A stretch of 6,273 nucleotides of DNA from Candidatus Nanoarchaeia archaeon (GTDB lineage Archaea > Nanobdellota > Nanobdellia > Tiddalikarchaeales > Tiddalikarchaeaceae): the NCBI GenBank assembly GCA_028704265.1, contig JAQVLH010000066.1:1-6273 (forward strand). The letters are read 5' to 3'. Below, piece after piece: positions 1 to 5,679 of this stretch; the stretch's first letter is position 1; every line of letters starts with the position of its first letter. A model generated the notes under the pieces. That model had not been told where the DNA came from and ran no database searches. It saw nothing but the letters and a program-made list of their open reading frames with translations. The translations under genes were made by a program, and so were the position numbers.

Positions 1-41
1 CTTCTTTTATATTCTAATATTGTAACTCTTCAATAGTAACA

Positions 42-50
42 TTTATAAAA
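42..50 (+). promoter_or_regulatory. TATA-like box of first unknown gene
   Basis: TTTATAAAA begins exactly 30 nt upstream of the ATG at 72. Archaeal TATA boxes sit about 25 nt upstream of the transcription start, so the mRNA would begin at or within a few bases of the ATG (leaderless). No Shine-Dalgarno sequence precedes the ATG, which agrees. Promoter role is inferred from sequence and spacing only. Confidence 0.55.
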
Positions 51-71
51 AGATTTTATTCTAATATATTT

Positions 72-542
72 ATGGGTTTAATAGATAAGATAAAAGCCAA
101 TAAAGCTGAAAAATTATATCAAGAGCAAAGAAGTGCTTATTTTAATGAATTAAAAGATGATATTTCAAAACATACTAAACAAATTTCAAATTATATTAAT
201 TATCAAAATTTAAATAATAAATATTCAAACAATGAAATTTCTAAAGAAAATATAACATCTGAATTTATGTTAAAACAAGGAACATTAGAAACCTCATTAG
301 CTCTAAATTCACTAGAAAAAATTTTATCCATTGGAAATATAAATTTGAATAAAAAAATACAAAGTTCTGAATACTTAAAAGAATTAAGAGAGGGAGAAGC
401 AATAATTTTGAAAGAACAAATTGAAAAATATGTTAATTTAAAAGAAAAATTCGAAAAAAATAATATTCCTTTAGAATTTGATTTATTTAAATATGTCCCC
501 TTTGCAAAATTATATGAGGAGGTTGGAAAATTTTTTAAATAA
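72..542 (+). CDS. Unknown charged helical protein, paralog of next gene
   Basis: Encodes a 156-aa protein that I do not recognise. It is rich in Lys, Glu, Asn and Ile, has no Cys, no signal peptide and no membrane segment, and looks largely alpha-helical with possible coiled coil around residues 75-130. The N-terminus (KIKANKAEK, residues 6-14) closely matches that of the next gene. Further parallels are LETS (72-75) against FETS, and a C-terminal stretch around IEKYVNLKEKF (117-127) followed by a hydrophobic FDLFKYVPFAKLY patch (136-148). The start at 72 is chosen because a TATA-like box lies 30 nt upstream and the paralogous N-terminus begins here. It is probably a soluble cytoplasmic protein. 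Function is unknown; it may be lineage-specific. Confidence 0.75.
   Translation: MGLIDKIKANKAEKLYQEQRSAYFNELKDDISKHTKQISNYINYQNLNNKYSNNEISKENITSEFMLKQGTLETSLALNSLEKILSIGNINLNKKIQSSEYLKELREGEAIILKEQIEKYVNLKEKFEKNNIPLEFDLFKYVPFAKLYEEVGKFFK
532..539 (+). promoter_or_regulatory. TATA-like box of second unknown gene
   Basis: TTTTTAAA begins 30 nt upstream of the ATG at 562 and overlaps the last codons of the preceding gene. The spacing equals that of the boxes at 42 and 5829, so the second paralog may have its own leaderless transcript in addition to any read-through from the first. The local sequence is very AT-rich, so chance matches are possible. Confidence 0.4.
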
Positions 543-561
543 ATTTTTTTCAATAATTCAT

Positions 562-1134
562 ATGAATATTTTTAATAAAATTAAAGAAAATAAGGCTGAA
601 AAAAATAGATTATTAGAATCTGAAAACAAAAAAGTTTTCTTGGAGGATTTGGCATCAACATTTAAGACATATAATTTAAATGCTGAAAAATACATTGAAT
701 TTAAAAATTCTGAAGATTATCAAAAAATGAATAAAAGAACCCTTAGCTACTGTAAAAATAATTTTGAAACTTCTTTTTTTAATAAAGAAAATATTGAAGA
801 TAAATTATCAGAATCAAATATATTATTGGAAGGCCTTAAATTAGAAAAAAATTTGCTTGAAAATAAAATAAAATTAGAAAATGCTTTTGAAAATGATTAT
901 TTTAAAAATATGGATTATTCAAACCCATCAATTGCTGAAAATATAGGGGAAAAAATTAAGGAATATATGGAAATCTCTAAAAATATGCCTGAATCAATTT
1001 CAAAATTAAATATTTTTAGCGCGTATGATACAATAAAAAAATTATCAGAAAAAAATGAAATTTATAATAAAGTTTTAAGCCTTATGAATTATGAACTTAC
1101 TCATTTTAAAAAATATAAAAAATTTAATATATAA
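562..1134 (+). CDS. Unknown charged helical protein, tandem paralog
   Basis: Encodes a 190-aa protein of unknown function. I place the start at 562, not at an in-frame ATG at 478. The 478 start would overlap the upstream gene by 65 nt and add 28 residues unrelated to the paralog. From 562 the N-terminus MNIFNKIKENKAEK matches the upstream protein at 9 of 14 positions. Later similarities are FETS (68-71) and EKIKEYMEISK (130-140), followed by a moderately hydrophobic LNIFSAYDTIKKL segment (149-161). The middle (80-110) is Leu/Lys/Glu/Asn-rich and coiled-coil-like. There is one Cys (64) and no membrane segment. The gap to the upstream gene is 19 nt without a Shine-Dalgarno sequence. The gene ends 3 nt from a convergent gene. 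Coding status is well supported by length and paralogy; function is not. Confidence 0.75.
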   Translation: MNIFNKIKENKAEKNRLLESENKKVFLEDLASTFKTYNLNAEKYIEFKNSEDYQKMNKRTLSYCKNNFETSFFNKENIEDKLSESNILLEGLKLEKNLLENKIKLENAFENDYFKNMDYSNPSIAENIGEKIKEYMEISKNMPESISKLNIFSAYDTIKKLSEKNEIYNKVLSLMNYELTHFKKYKKFNI

Positions 1135-1150
1135 TTTTTATTTTTTAATT
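1132..1150 (+). terminator. T-rich terminator between convergent genes
   Basis: The + strand carries T5 and T6 runs immediately after the stop at 1132-1134, the usual form of an archaeal intrinsic terminator. On the opposite strand, the complement of A runs at about 1108-1122 gives T runs just past the end of the DUF192 gene. Both converging transcripts can therefore stop here despite the 3-nt gap. Confidence 0.4.
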
Positions 1151-1470
1151 TCTATCTTATCTCCTTTTTTTATCTTGAATTTTGAATTAATTGGGAATTC
1201 GTAAACTCTTGACTGCCCGATTGCTGGAATGAATAATTTATTTTTTTTGCAATTCTCAATTTTTATTACTTTTCCTGTTTTGTCAACCCATGCTGCAATG
1301 AATTCAAAATTAACAAAGTAAGAGTCAAGAACTGAATCAGGAGCCATGTAAATAATAAAGCAATCATAAGGCTTGAATGCTTTCCTAAACCTTAGGCCGA
1401 TTAAGCTTTTTAAGTATTGACAGTCGCAAATGTTTTGTGCAATTATTTTTTTATTAAGCAAAATTTTCAT
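1138..1470 (-). CDS. DUF192 (UPF0127 / COG1430) family protein
   Basis: Encodes a 110-aa protein matching the DUF192 pattern in order. GLRFRK (25-30) corresponds to the family's GLM-F/Y-R motif. VNFEFIAAWVDKTGKVIKIE (53-72) is the central strand pair, in which a hydrophobic strand is followed by D-x-x-GKV. QSRVYEFPI (86-94) corresponds to the A-R-Y-V-L-E-L-P segment, and KFKIKKGDKIEI (97-108) to the terminal I-x-x-GD-x-v motif. The length is normal for the bare domain. Many relatives carry a signal peptide or lipobox; none is seen here, so this copy is probably cytoplasmic. The N-terminus has a CxC pair (15, 17). The molecular function of DUF192 is not established. The gene lies 49 nt downstream of the MarC-family gene on the same strand and may be co-transcribed with it, although a TATA-like box lies in the gap. 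Confidence 0.75.
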   Translation of the reverse strand: MKILLNKKIIAQNICDCQYLKSLIGLRFRKAFKPYDCFIIYMAPDSVLDSYFVNFEFIAAWVDKTGKVIKIENCKKNKLFIPAIGQSRVYEFPINSKFKIKKGDKIEIKK

Positions 1471-1502
1471 AAAGATTTAAAACTTTAAGCCTTTTTATTT
1501 AT

Positions 1503-1511
1503 TTTTATAAA
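1503..1511 (-). promoter_or_regulatory. TATA-like box upstream of DUF192 gene
   Basis: Read on the minus strand this is TTTATAAAA within a longer TTTTTTATAAAAAT. It begins 41 nt before the ATG at 1470, which predicts a leader of roughly 10-15 nt. It lies just beyond the stop of the MarC-family gene, so the DUF192 gene could be transcribed alone. Confidence 0.4.
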
Positions 1512-1519
1512 AAATTTTA

Positions 1520-2104
1520 TTAAATATTTCCTTGAAATACATTTAATAAAAATTGTATTCCAACTGCAAGCATTAAAATTCCAGTTAATTTAATATTTAA
1601 ATAATGAAGGTTCTCATTTTTTGAATTGCTTGACAAATATTTATATGAAAAAATCATAAACAAATAATTAATTAACATGGCAATTAAGCATAAAATAAAT
1701 GAATACAAAAATGATGAATATGAACTTATTAAAGTTATTATACTTATACTTGCAGGTCCAACTATCATTGGCATTCCTATACTTAAGTAAATAATGCTTT
1801 TGCTTTTTGTTTGAATGCTGAAAATTTCTTCTTTAAAAAGATAATTAAGTCCAAAAATTGAAAGACTTAAACCGCATGCAATTATTAATGCACTATCACT
1901 TATTCCCAGTATTGTTTTAAAAACAAACGGACCTACCAAAGCAAATAAAATTATTAACCCTAAACCTATTGCATTACTGTAATTAATTATATCAGTGATG
2001 TGTTTTTTATCTTTAATAGTTCTTGACAATTGACTTGATAATAATGCTTTACTAGAAGGATTTAAAGCTATTACTAAAATTAAAAGATCTGTCAAAAAAC
2101 TCAT
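1520..2104 (-). CDS. MarC-family (UPF0056 / COG2095) integral membrane protein
   Basis: Encodes a 194-aa hydrophobic protein with about six predicted transmembrane helices: roughly 3-20, 43-64, 70-92, 105-125, 131-154 and 172-190. Family landmarks are present. ALNP (13-16) sits in the first helix, and LGISDSALIIACGLSL (66-81) corresponds to the family's FGIS-x-x-A-x-x-I-A-G-G-L stretch. GMPMIVGPASIS (110-121) is the P-x-x-x-GP motif, and KLTGILMLAVGIQFLLN (172-188) is the conserved last helix. The length is usual for the family. MarC proteins were once linked to multiple antibiotic resistance in E. coli; that link was not upheld, and their transported substrate, if any, is unknown. The ATG at 2104 lies 32 nt from a TATA-like box, pointing to a near-leaderless transcript. 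The gene is divergent from rps13. Confidence 0.85.
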   Translation of the reverse strand: MSFLTDLLILVIALNPSSKALLSSQLSRTIKDKKHITDIINYSNAIGLGLIILFALVGPFVFKTILGISDSALIIACGLSLSIFGLNYLFKEEIFSIQTKSKSIIYLSIGMPMIVGPASISIITLISSYSSFLYSFILCLIAMLINYLFMIFSYKYLSSNSKNENLHYLNIKLTGILMLAVGIQFLLNVFQGNI

Positions 2105-2127
2105 TAATATTATTAATCTTAGTGTAT

Positions 2128-2136
2128 TTTTATAAA
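2128..2136 (-). promoter_or_regulatory. TATA-like box of MarC-family gene
   Basis: On the minus strand TTTATAAAA begins 32 nt upstream of the ATG at 2104, nearly the same spacing as the identical box before the gene at 72. A leaderless or near-leaderless transcript is expected. Confidence 0.5.
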
Positions 2137-2263
2137 ATTTCTGATTTTTAGCCTATTATTTAAAGAAATATCTAAAAATGATTAAAATAGGTCTAATTAT
2201 TTAGCTTAATTTTTAATATAATGAAGATTCATGCTTTATTGTATAATAATTAAAATTATGGCG

Positions 2264-2297
2264 TTTTTAAAATTAAATCGCAATATTTTTAAATTAA
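2264..2297 (+). promoter_or_regulatory. Tandem TATA-like boxes of the ribosomal operon
   Basis: TTTTTAAAATTAAA at 2264-2277 and TTTTTAAATTAA at 2286-2297 are near-copies offset by 22 nt, about two helical turns. The second begins 36 nt before the rps13 ATG and suits a start site at about 2312-2317, leaving a leader of only 5-10 nt. The proximal box lies in CAATATTTTTAAA (2281-2293), a 13-mer that recurs exactly at 5824-5836. Confidence 0.5.
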
Positions 2298-2321
2298 TCA
2301 TTGTTTTTTAAGTTAATTAAC

Positions 2322-2855
2322 ATGAGCACTGAAAAAAATAACAAGCATGAAAAAGTAAAAGATGAATCACATAAGTCTGAAAAACCAATCTATAAAGGAA
2401 AACCAGAACCTGTAAATACAGTTATTGTACGTATTGCAAGTACTGATATAAAAGGAAACAAAAAGGTTGTACAGGGATTAAGTTTTATTAGAGGAATTAG
2501 TGACATGTTTAGTAATGCTATTTTAAAAGTTGCAGGAATAAATTCAAAAAAAACTATTGGTGAATTAACTGAAAGTGAAATTAAAATTATTGAAGACGTG
2601 CTTAAATCTCCTCAATCATTTAAAATACCTTCATTCTTATTTAATAGAAAATTAGATCCAGAAACAATGGAAGATAGCCATATTATAGGAAACGATTTAA
2701 GACTTATGAATGATTTTGATATTAGAAGATTAAAACGTATAAGGTCTTATAAAGGAATTAGGCATAATTTAGGCTTAAAAGTTAGAGGCCAGCAAATGAA
2801 GAGATTTAGGAAAGGCGGAGCAGCTGTTGCTAAAAAGAAAGTGAAGTTGAAATAA
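2322..2855 (+). CDS. rps13: Small-subunit ribosomal protein uS13
   Basis: Encodes uS13 (S13p), which sits in the head of the 30S subunit and contacts the large subunit and P-site tRNA. The 177-aa product has VRIASTDIKGNKKV (36-49) and NRKLDPETMEDSHIIGNDLR (108-127). KGIRHNLGLKVRGQ (144-157) fits the S13 signature. I choose the ATG at 2322 over an in-frame TTG at 2301, because the TTG would lie about 15 nt downstream of the proximal TATA-like box, upstream of the likely transcription start. Residues 1-30 form a Lys/Glu-rich extension before the point where archaeal uS13 proteins normally begin. After RGQ the sequence is QMKRFRKGG rather than the common RTRSTGR type. It is the first gene of the operon; rps4 follows after 2 nt. 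Confidence 0.95.
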   Translation: MSTEKNNKHEKVKDESHKSEKPIYKGKPEPVNTVIVRIASTDIKGNKKVVQGLSFIRGISDMFSNAILKVAGINSKKTIGELTESEIKIIEDVLKSPQSFKIPSFLFNRKLDPETMEDSHIIGNDLRLMNDFDIRRLKRIRSYKGIRHNLGLKVRGQQMKRFRKGGAAVAKKKVKLK

Positions 2856-2857
2856 AT

Positions 2858-3493
2858 ATGGGAAATATTAAAAAATTAAAAAAATCATATGAAAGACCAA
2901 AAAAACCTTGGGAAAAAGATAGAATTCTTCAAGAAAAAGAATTAATAAAAAAATATGGTTATGGCACTAAAAAAGAGATTTGGAGATTTAATGCTTTATT
3001 AAGAGGATTTAGGCAACAATCTAGGGCAATTTTTGCATCAACTTCTGCTCAAAGTAAAAAAGAAGGAGAAAATTTACTTAAAAAAGTTTACAATATGGGT
3101 TTGCTTGATGAAAAAGCAACTTTTGATGATATTTTAGGCCTTACTATTGATGATATTAGTAAAAGAAGGCTTGTAAATTTTGTTGTTAGCAAAGGTCTTG
3201 CTAGAACTCCCACTCAAGCTAGACAATTTATTGTTCATAAACACATATTAGTTAATGGAAATAAAGTTGATTCCCCTAATTATATTGTTTTAAGAAAAGA
3301 AGAAAATAATATTGAATTTGCTGATAATAGTGTTTTAAAAGACCCTAAGCATCCTTTAATTGTATCAATGGCTAGTATTTCAAAAGATACAAAATTAGAA
3401 GAAGAAGAAAAAATTGTTAAAAAATTAAAAGAAGATTCAAAAGCTGATTTTAAAACGGCTAATAAAAAGCCAGTAGTGGAGGAGAAAAAATAA
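2858..3493 (+). CDS. rps4: Small-subunit ribosomal protein uS4
   Basis: Encodes uS4 (S4p), a primary 16S rRNA-binding assembly protein of the 30S body. The 211-aa product begins with the archaeal pattern KKSYERPKKPWEKDR (8-22). It continues with GTKKEIWRFNALLRGFRQQSR (36-56) and has the S4 RNA-binding domain at about 102-155, including KGLARTPTQARQFIVHKHI (112-130) and LVNGNKVD (131-138). Archaeal uS4 is usually around 170-190 aa. Here residues 175-211 form an extra, highly charged Lys/Glu tail that looks disordered. No zinc-binding cysteines are present. The ATG lies 2 nt after the rps13 stop without a strong ribosome-binding site, implying translational coupling. The stop overlaps the next start as TAATG. 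Confidence 0.95.
   Translation: MGNIKKLKKSYERPKKPWEKDRILQEKELIKKYGYGTKKEIWRFNALLRGFRQQSRAIFASTSAQSKKEGENLLKKVYNMGLLDEKATFDDILGLTIDDISKRRLVNFVVSKGLARTPTQARQFIVHKHILVNGNKVDSPNYIVLRKEENNIEFADNSVLKDPKHPLIVSMASISKDTKLEEEEKIVKKLKEDSKADFKTANKKPVVEEKK
3478..3482 (+). promoter_or_regulatory. Shine-Dalgarno sequence of rps11
   Basis: GGAGG lies 10 nt before the ATG at 3493, inside the last codons of rps4. It is the only clear, well-spaced Shine-Dalgarno site I see in the window. This contrasts with the promoter-proximal genes, whose starts appear leaderless. Confidence 0.6.
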
Positions 3494-3888
3494 TGGCTGA
3501 AAAAATAAGGTATGGGGTTGCTCATATTTACTCAAGTTATAATAATACTTTAATTCATGTTACTGATATTACTGGTGCTGAAACTTTAAGTTTTAGAAGT
3601 GGCGGAAGAGTTGTTAAGCAAGGAAGGCAAGAAGGAAGTCCTAATGCTGCTATGATGATGGCTAAAGAAATGTCAGAAGAATTAATTAATAAAGGTGTTA
3701 ATGCTTTGCATATTAAAATAAGAGCTCCTGGTGGACAAAATGGTCCAAGTAATCCAGGTAAAGGTGCTCAAGCTGCGTTAAGAGCTTTTTCAAGAGCTGG
3801 CATAAAAATTGGAAATATTGAAGATGTTACTCCTAAACCTCATGATGGTTGCAGAAAAAAAGGAGGAAAGAAAGGTAGAAGATTATGA
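3493..3888 (+). CDS. rps11: Small-subunit ribosomal protein uS11
   Basis: Encodes uS11 (S11p), which lines the platform of the 30S subunit near the mRNA exit. The 131-aa length is normal for archaea. Conserved segments are IYSSYNNTLIHVTDITG (12-28), GGRVVKQGRQEGSPNAAMM (37-55), the RAPGG loop (77-81), KGAQAALRAFSRAGIKIGNI (90-109) and the C-terminal EDVTPKPHDGC-x5-KKGRRL (110-131). The RAPGG loop continues as QNGPSNPGK, slightly different from the common H-G-S-R-T-P-G-P form. The ATG overlaps the rps4 stop by 1 nt, and the TGA overlaps the rpoD start in ATGA, so translation of all three genes is probably coupled. Confidence 0.97.
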   Translation: MAEKIRYGVAHIYSSYNNTLIHVTDITGAETLSFRSGGRVVKQGRQEGSPNAAMMMAKEMSEELINKGVNALHIKIRAPGGQNGPSNPGKGAQAALRAFSRAGIKIGNIEDVTPKPHDGCRKKGGKKGRRL

Positions 3889-4643
3889 AAGCTAAAATAT
3901 TAAAAGAAAGTGAAGAAAAATTAATAATTAATCTTTCTAAAATTGATTTTGAAACTGCTAATAGTATTAGAAGAGCTTGTATGAATATGGTTCCAACAAT
4001 TGCTATTGAAGATGTTGAAATATCTGAAAATAATAGCGCATTGTATGATGAAATATTAGCTCATAGATTAGGATTAATACCTTTAAAATCTGATTTGAAA
4101 ACTTATGTTAAATCTGCAGATTGTAAATGTAAAGGTGTTGGATGCGCAAGATGCACTGTTGATTTTACTTTAATTAAAAAAGGACCTTGCACTGTTTACG
4201 CTAGTGATTTAGCATCATCTGATAATAAAATAGTTCCTGTTTTTCCTGAAATGATTATTGATAAATTATTTGAGAACCAAGAAATTAAACTTATTGCTAA
4301 AGCTAAATTAAATAATGGGGATTACCATATTAAACATTCACCTTGTAATGCTTTTTATAAATTTGAGCCAATAATTGAAGTATTAGCTAAATCAAAAGAA
4401 TTAGATAATGTTTGTCCTAAAAAAGTTTTCAAAGCAGGTGAAGTTGATAAAGATAAATTAATTGATTGTAATTTATGTTTAGCTTGCAGTGATTTATTCC
4501 CTAAGAATGTTAAAGTATCTGCAGGAAAAGATATAATTTTCACTATTGAATCATTTGGTCAATTAATGCCTAAAGAAATCTTTAATACTGCATTAAAAGA
4601 AGTATCTAATGGTTTAGAAGAGATGAAAAAATCAATCAAATGA
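3885..4643 (+). CDS. rpoD: DNA-directed RNA polymerase subunit D (Rpo3)
   Basis: Encodes the archaeal alpha-like subunit (homolog of eukaryotic RPB3), which pairs with subunit L to start polymerase assembly; it is not the bacterial sigma factor also called rpoD. The 252-aa product has the dimerisation fold in two parts. The N-terminal part contains DFETANSIRRACMNMVPTIA (21-40) and ILAHRLGLIPL (57-67). The C-terminal part contains FTIESFGQLMPKEIF (219-233). A CxC-x4-CxxC set (C80, C82, C87, C90) occurs in domain 2. The ferredoxin-like insertion has C177 followed by Pro, then C195-x2-C198-x2-C201. The position of a fourth Cys in the second motif is Phe205-Pro206. The four remaining Cys fit one iron-sulfur cluster. 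The start overlaps rps11 by 4 nt. This is the last gene of the operon here. Confidence 0.96.
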   Translation: MKAKILKESEEKLIINLSKIDFETANSIRRACMNMVPTIAIEDVEISENNSALYDEILAHRLGLIPLKSDLKTYVKSADCKCKGVGCARCTVDFTLIKKGPCTVYASDLASSDNKIVPVFPEMIIDKLFENQEIKLIAKAKLNNGDYHIKHSPCNAFYKFEPIIEVLAKSKELDNVCPKKVFKAGEVDKDKLIDCNLCLACSDLFPKNVKVSAGKDIIFTIESFGQLMPKEIFNTALKEVSNGLEEMKKSIK

Positions 4644-4676
4644 TTTTTAAATAAATTATTTTCTAAATAGTTTTTA
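4644..4676 (+). terminator. T-rich stretch after rpoD, also TATA-like
   Basis: Directly after the rpoD stop there are T runs at 4644-4648, 4659-4662 and 4671-4675, consistent with an archaeal intrinsic terminator for the ribosomal operon. The first run is part of TTTTTAAATAAATTA (4644-4658), which could also be the TATA box of the gene at 4689, 45 nt downstream. The two roles cannot be separated from sequence alone. Confidence 0.4.
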
Positions 4677-4688
4677 GGCGATAAATTT

Positions 4689-4889
4689 ATGATTAATTTT
4701 GACAAATGTGAAATAGAAAAATACAATTGCGCATTAAACATTGCCCTAAATAATGCTGAAACTTATGAAGAAAAAATTGAAATATTGAAAGATTCACAAA
4801 AAAATATAATAAAAAAATATTACATTGAACCTGTTCAAGAATCTATTACTTCCAAAATATTACAAGGCTTTGAAGATTGCATTGATTAA
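4689..4889 (+). CDS. Unknown small acidic protein, coupled to next gene
   Basis: Encodes a 66-aa protein that I do not recognise. It is acidic (13 Asp/Glu against 8 Lys), appears mostly helical, and has Cys at 7, 14 and 64, with no signal peptide or membrane helix. Its stop overlaps the next ATG as TAATG, so the two are very likely translated together. The start at 4689 is the first ATG after the T-rich stretch that follows rpoD. No Shine-Dalgarno sequence precedes it. A small gene coupled to a larger unknown one resembles toxin-antitoxin or regulator-partner layouts, but no family motif supports that. Support comes from the clean coupling and an open frame in AT-rich DNA. Confidence 0.6.
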   Translation: MINFDKCEIEKYNCALNIALNNAETYEEKIEILKDSQKNIIKKYYIEPVQESITSKILQGFEDCID

Positions 4890-5620
4890 TGATTTTTATG
4901 GATAGGCTTAATAGGGACAAAAAATTAATTGAAAATTTTTCTATTGAAAACTTAATTAATACTCCTTGGGATAATAGATGGAAAAGATTATTTGATTTGA
5001 ATCCTCAGATAAATATTTTAGACTCTCCCAGCCAGTCATATATTTTGAATTATTTTGACAAAAAAATTGGGCTGGACATGTGCCAATATTTCAATATAAA
5101 TGATAACTATAAAATATCATGCAATTTAGGAAAAGAATCACAAGCTAACTGCAATGGATTGAATTATAACTCCTGCAATTGGTATAATTATCAGTTCCTA
5201 ATTGATAATTTAAGCAAAGAACTAAATCCTAATGAGTTAAATTTATTTTATGAATTATGGATAACTGGCATTAGTGTCAGATATACTCCTAAAAGAATAG
5301 AGAAACATTTAATTAAACATTTAGGAGAAAATAATATTTTAAGCAATGATTGGCTTGTTAGCGCTGAGAATTTAAAAAAAATTTATTACAAAGTAAAAGG
5401 AACTAATTGTGAGGTAATAAAAAAATATGAAGAGATTATTGGCGATAAAAAATTTGACACTAGTGTTAAGCTTGAAAAGTTATTATTTCATTATATTAAA
5501 CATTTTGATATCTCCACCCATCCTCCTTTGAAAAATGCCAAAGAATTCAAGGAACTGCTTGAGAATAAGGATTTTAATATAACATTTTTTGATGGAGTTT
5601 CGCTTAAGCCTTTTGATTAA
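4889..5620 (+). CDS. Unknown 243-aa protein with cysteine cluster
   Basis: I do not recognise this protein. The N-terminal part is rich in aromatic and polar residues (NTPWDNRWKRLFDLNPQ, 24-40). A cysteine group follows: C65-x12-C78-x9-C88-x7-C96, plus a lone C174. Four Cys within 32 residues could bind metal or form disulfides, but the spacing fits no motif I know. The C-terminal half is helical and Lys-rich, with several His (140, 144, 201, 205, 211), including HYIKHFDISTHPPL (201-214). There is no signal peptide or membrane helix. The start at 4889 overlaps the upstream stop by 1 nt; an ATG at 4898 (giving MDRLNRDKK) is equally possible. Length and coupling make it a real gene; function is unknown. 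Confidence 0.75.
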   Translation: MIFMDRLNRDKKLIENFSIENLINTPWDNRWKRLFDLNPQINILDSPSQSYILNYFDKKIGLDMCQYFNINDNYKISCNLGKESQANCNGLNYNSCNWYNYQFLIDNLSKELNPNELNLFYELWITGISVRYTPKRIEKHLIKHLGENNILSNDWLVSAENLKKIYYKVKGTNCEVIKKYEEIIGDKKFDTSVKLEKLLFHYIKHFDISTHPPLKNAKEFKELLENKDFNITFFDGVSLKPFD

Positions 5621-5638
5621 ATTAGTTGTTACTAAAAC

Positions 5639-5650
5639 TTTTTAAAATAA
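5639..5650 (+). promoter_or_regulatory. TATA-like box of tRNA-Leu gene
   Basis: TTTTTAAAATAA starts 41 nt before the mature tRNA 5' end, allowing a transcription start around 5665-5670 and a short 5' leader to be removed by RNase P. It shares the TTTTTAAA core with boxes before rps13 and the genes at 562, 4689 and 5859. A small inverted repeat (TTAGT at 5622-5626, ACTAA at 5631-5635) just upstream may contribute to ending the preceding transcript. Confidence 0.45.
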
Positions 5651-5679
5651 TAATATTCAATTATTACTTAGTCATTATT

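Larger units (their letters stand above)
2105..2321. other. Divergent intergenic promoter region
   Basis: These 217 nt separate the minus-strand MarC-family gene from the + strand ribosomal operon. They hold the MarC TATA-like box near the left end and two TATA-like boxes for rps13 near the right end. An imperfect inverted repeat lies between them: TTAGCCTATT at 2148-2157 and AATAGGTCTAA at 2186-2196 (complement TTAGACCTATT). Only tiny reading frames of 10 and 17 codons occur, and I do not consider them genes. Confidence 0.5.

Noticed and set aside
203..553. Minus-strand 116-codon frame opposite the first unknown gene
   Set aside because: Its sequence is low-complexity Phe/Ser/Leu, the mirror of Lys/Glu/Asn-rich coding on the + strand. 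The + strand frame has a promoter-like box and a paralog.
478..561. Upstream in-frame ATG adding 28 residues to the second unknown gene
   Set aside because: It overlaps the first gene by 65 nt, the added residues do not match the paralog, and the ATG at 562 aligns with the paralog's start and has a TATA-like box 30 nt upstream.
2221..2311. Tiny reading frames (2221-2253, 10 codons; 2258-2311, 17 codons) as leader peptides of the ribosomal operon
   Set aside because: The second one spans the TATA-like boxes and would end before the likely transcript start. Both are within chance length and lack ribosome-binding sites.
2301..2321. In-frame TTG start for uS13
   Set aside because: It lies too close to the TATA-like box, upstream of the likely transcription start, and would add residues (FFKLIN) unlike any uS13 N-terminus. 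The ATG at 2322 is preferred.
3280..3525. Minus-strand frame across the rps4-rps11 junction
   Set aside because: It lies opposite two certain ribosomal protein genes and shows only Ser/Phe-rich mirror composition.
4355..4741. Two short minus-strand frames opposite rpoD and its downstream spacer
   Set aside because: They are opposite a well-identified gene, are 60-62 codons long, and show no family features.
4689..5620. Toxin-antitoxin system
   Set aside because: Only the small-then-large coupled layout suggests it. Neither protein shows a toxin fold motif, DNA-binding helix-turn-helix or other recognised feature.
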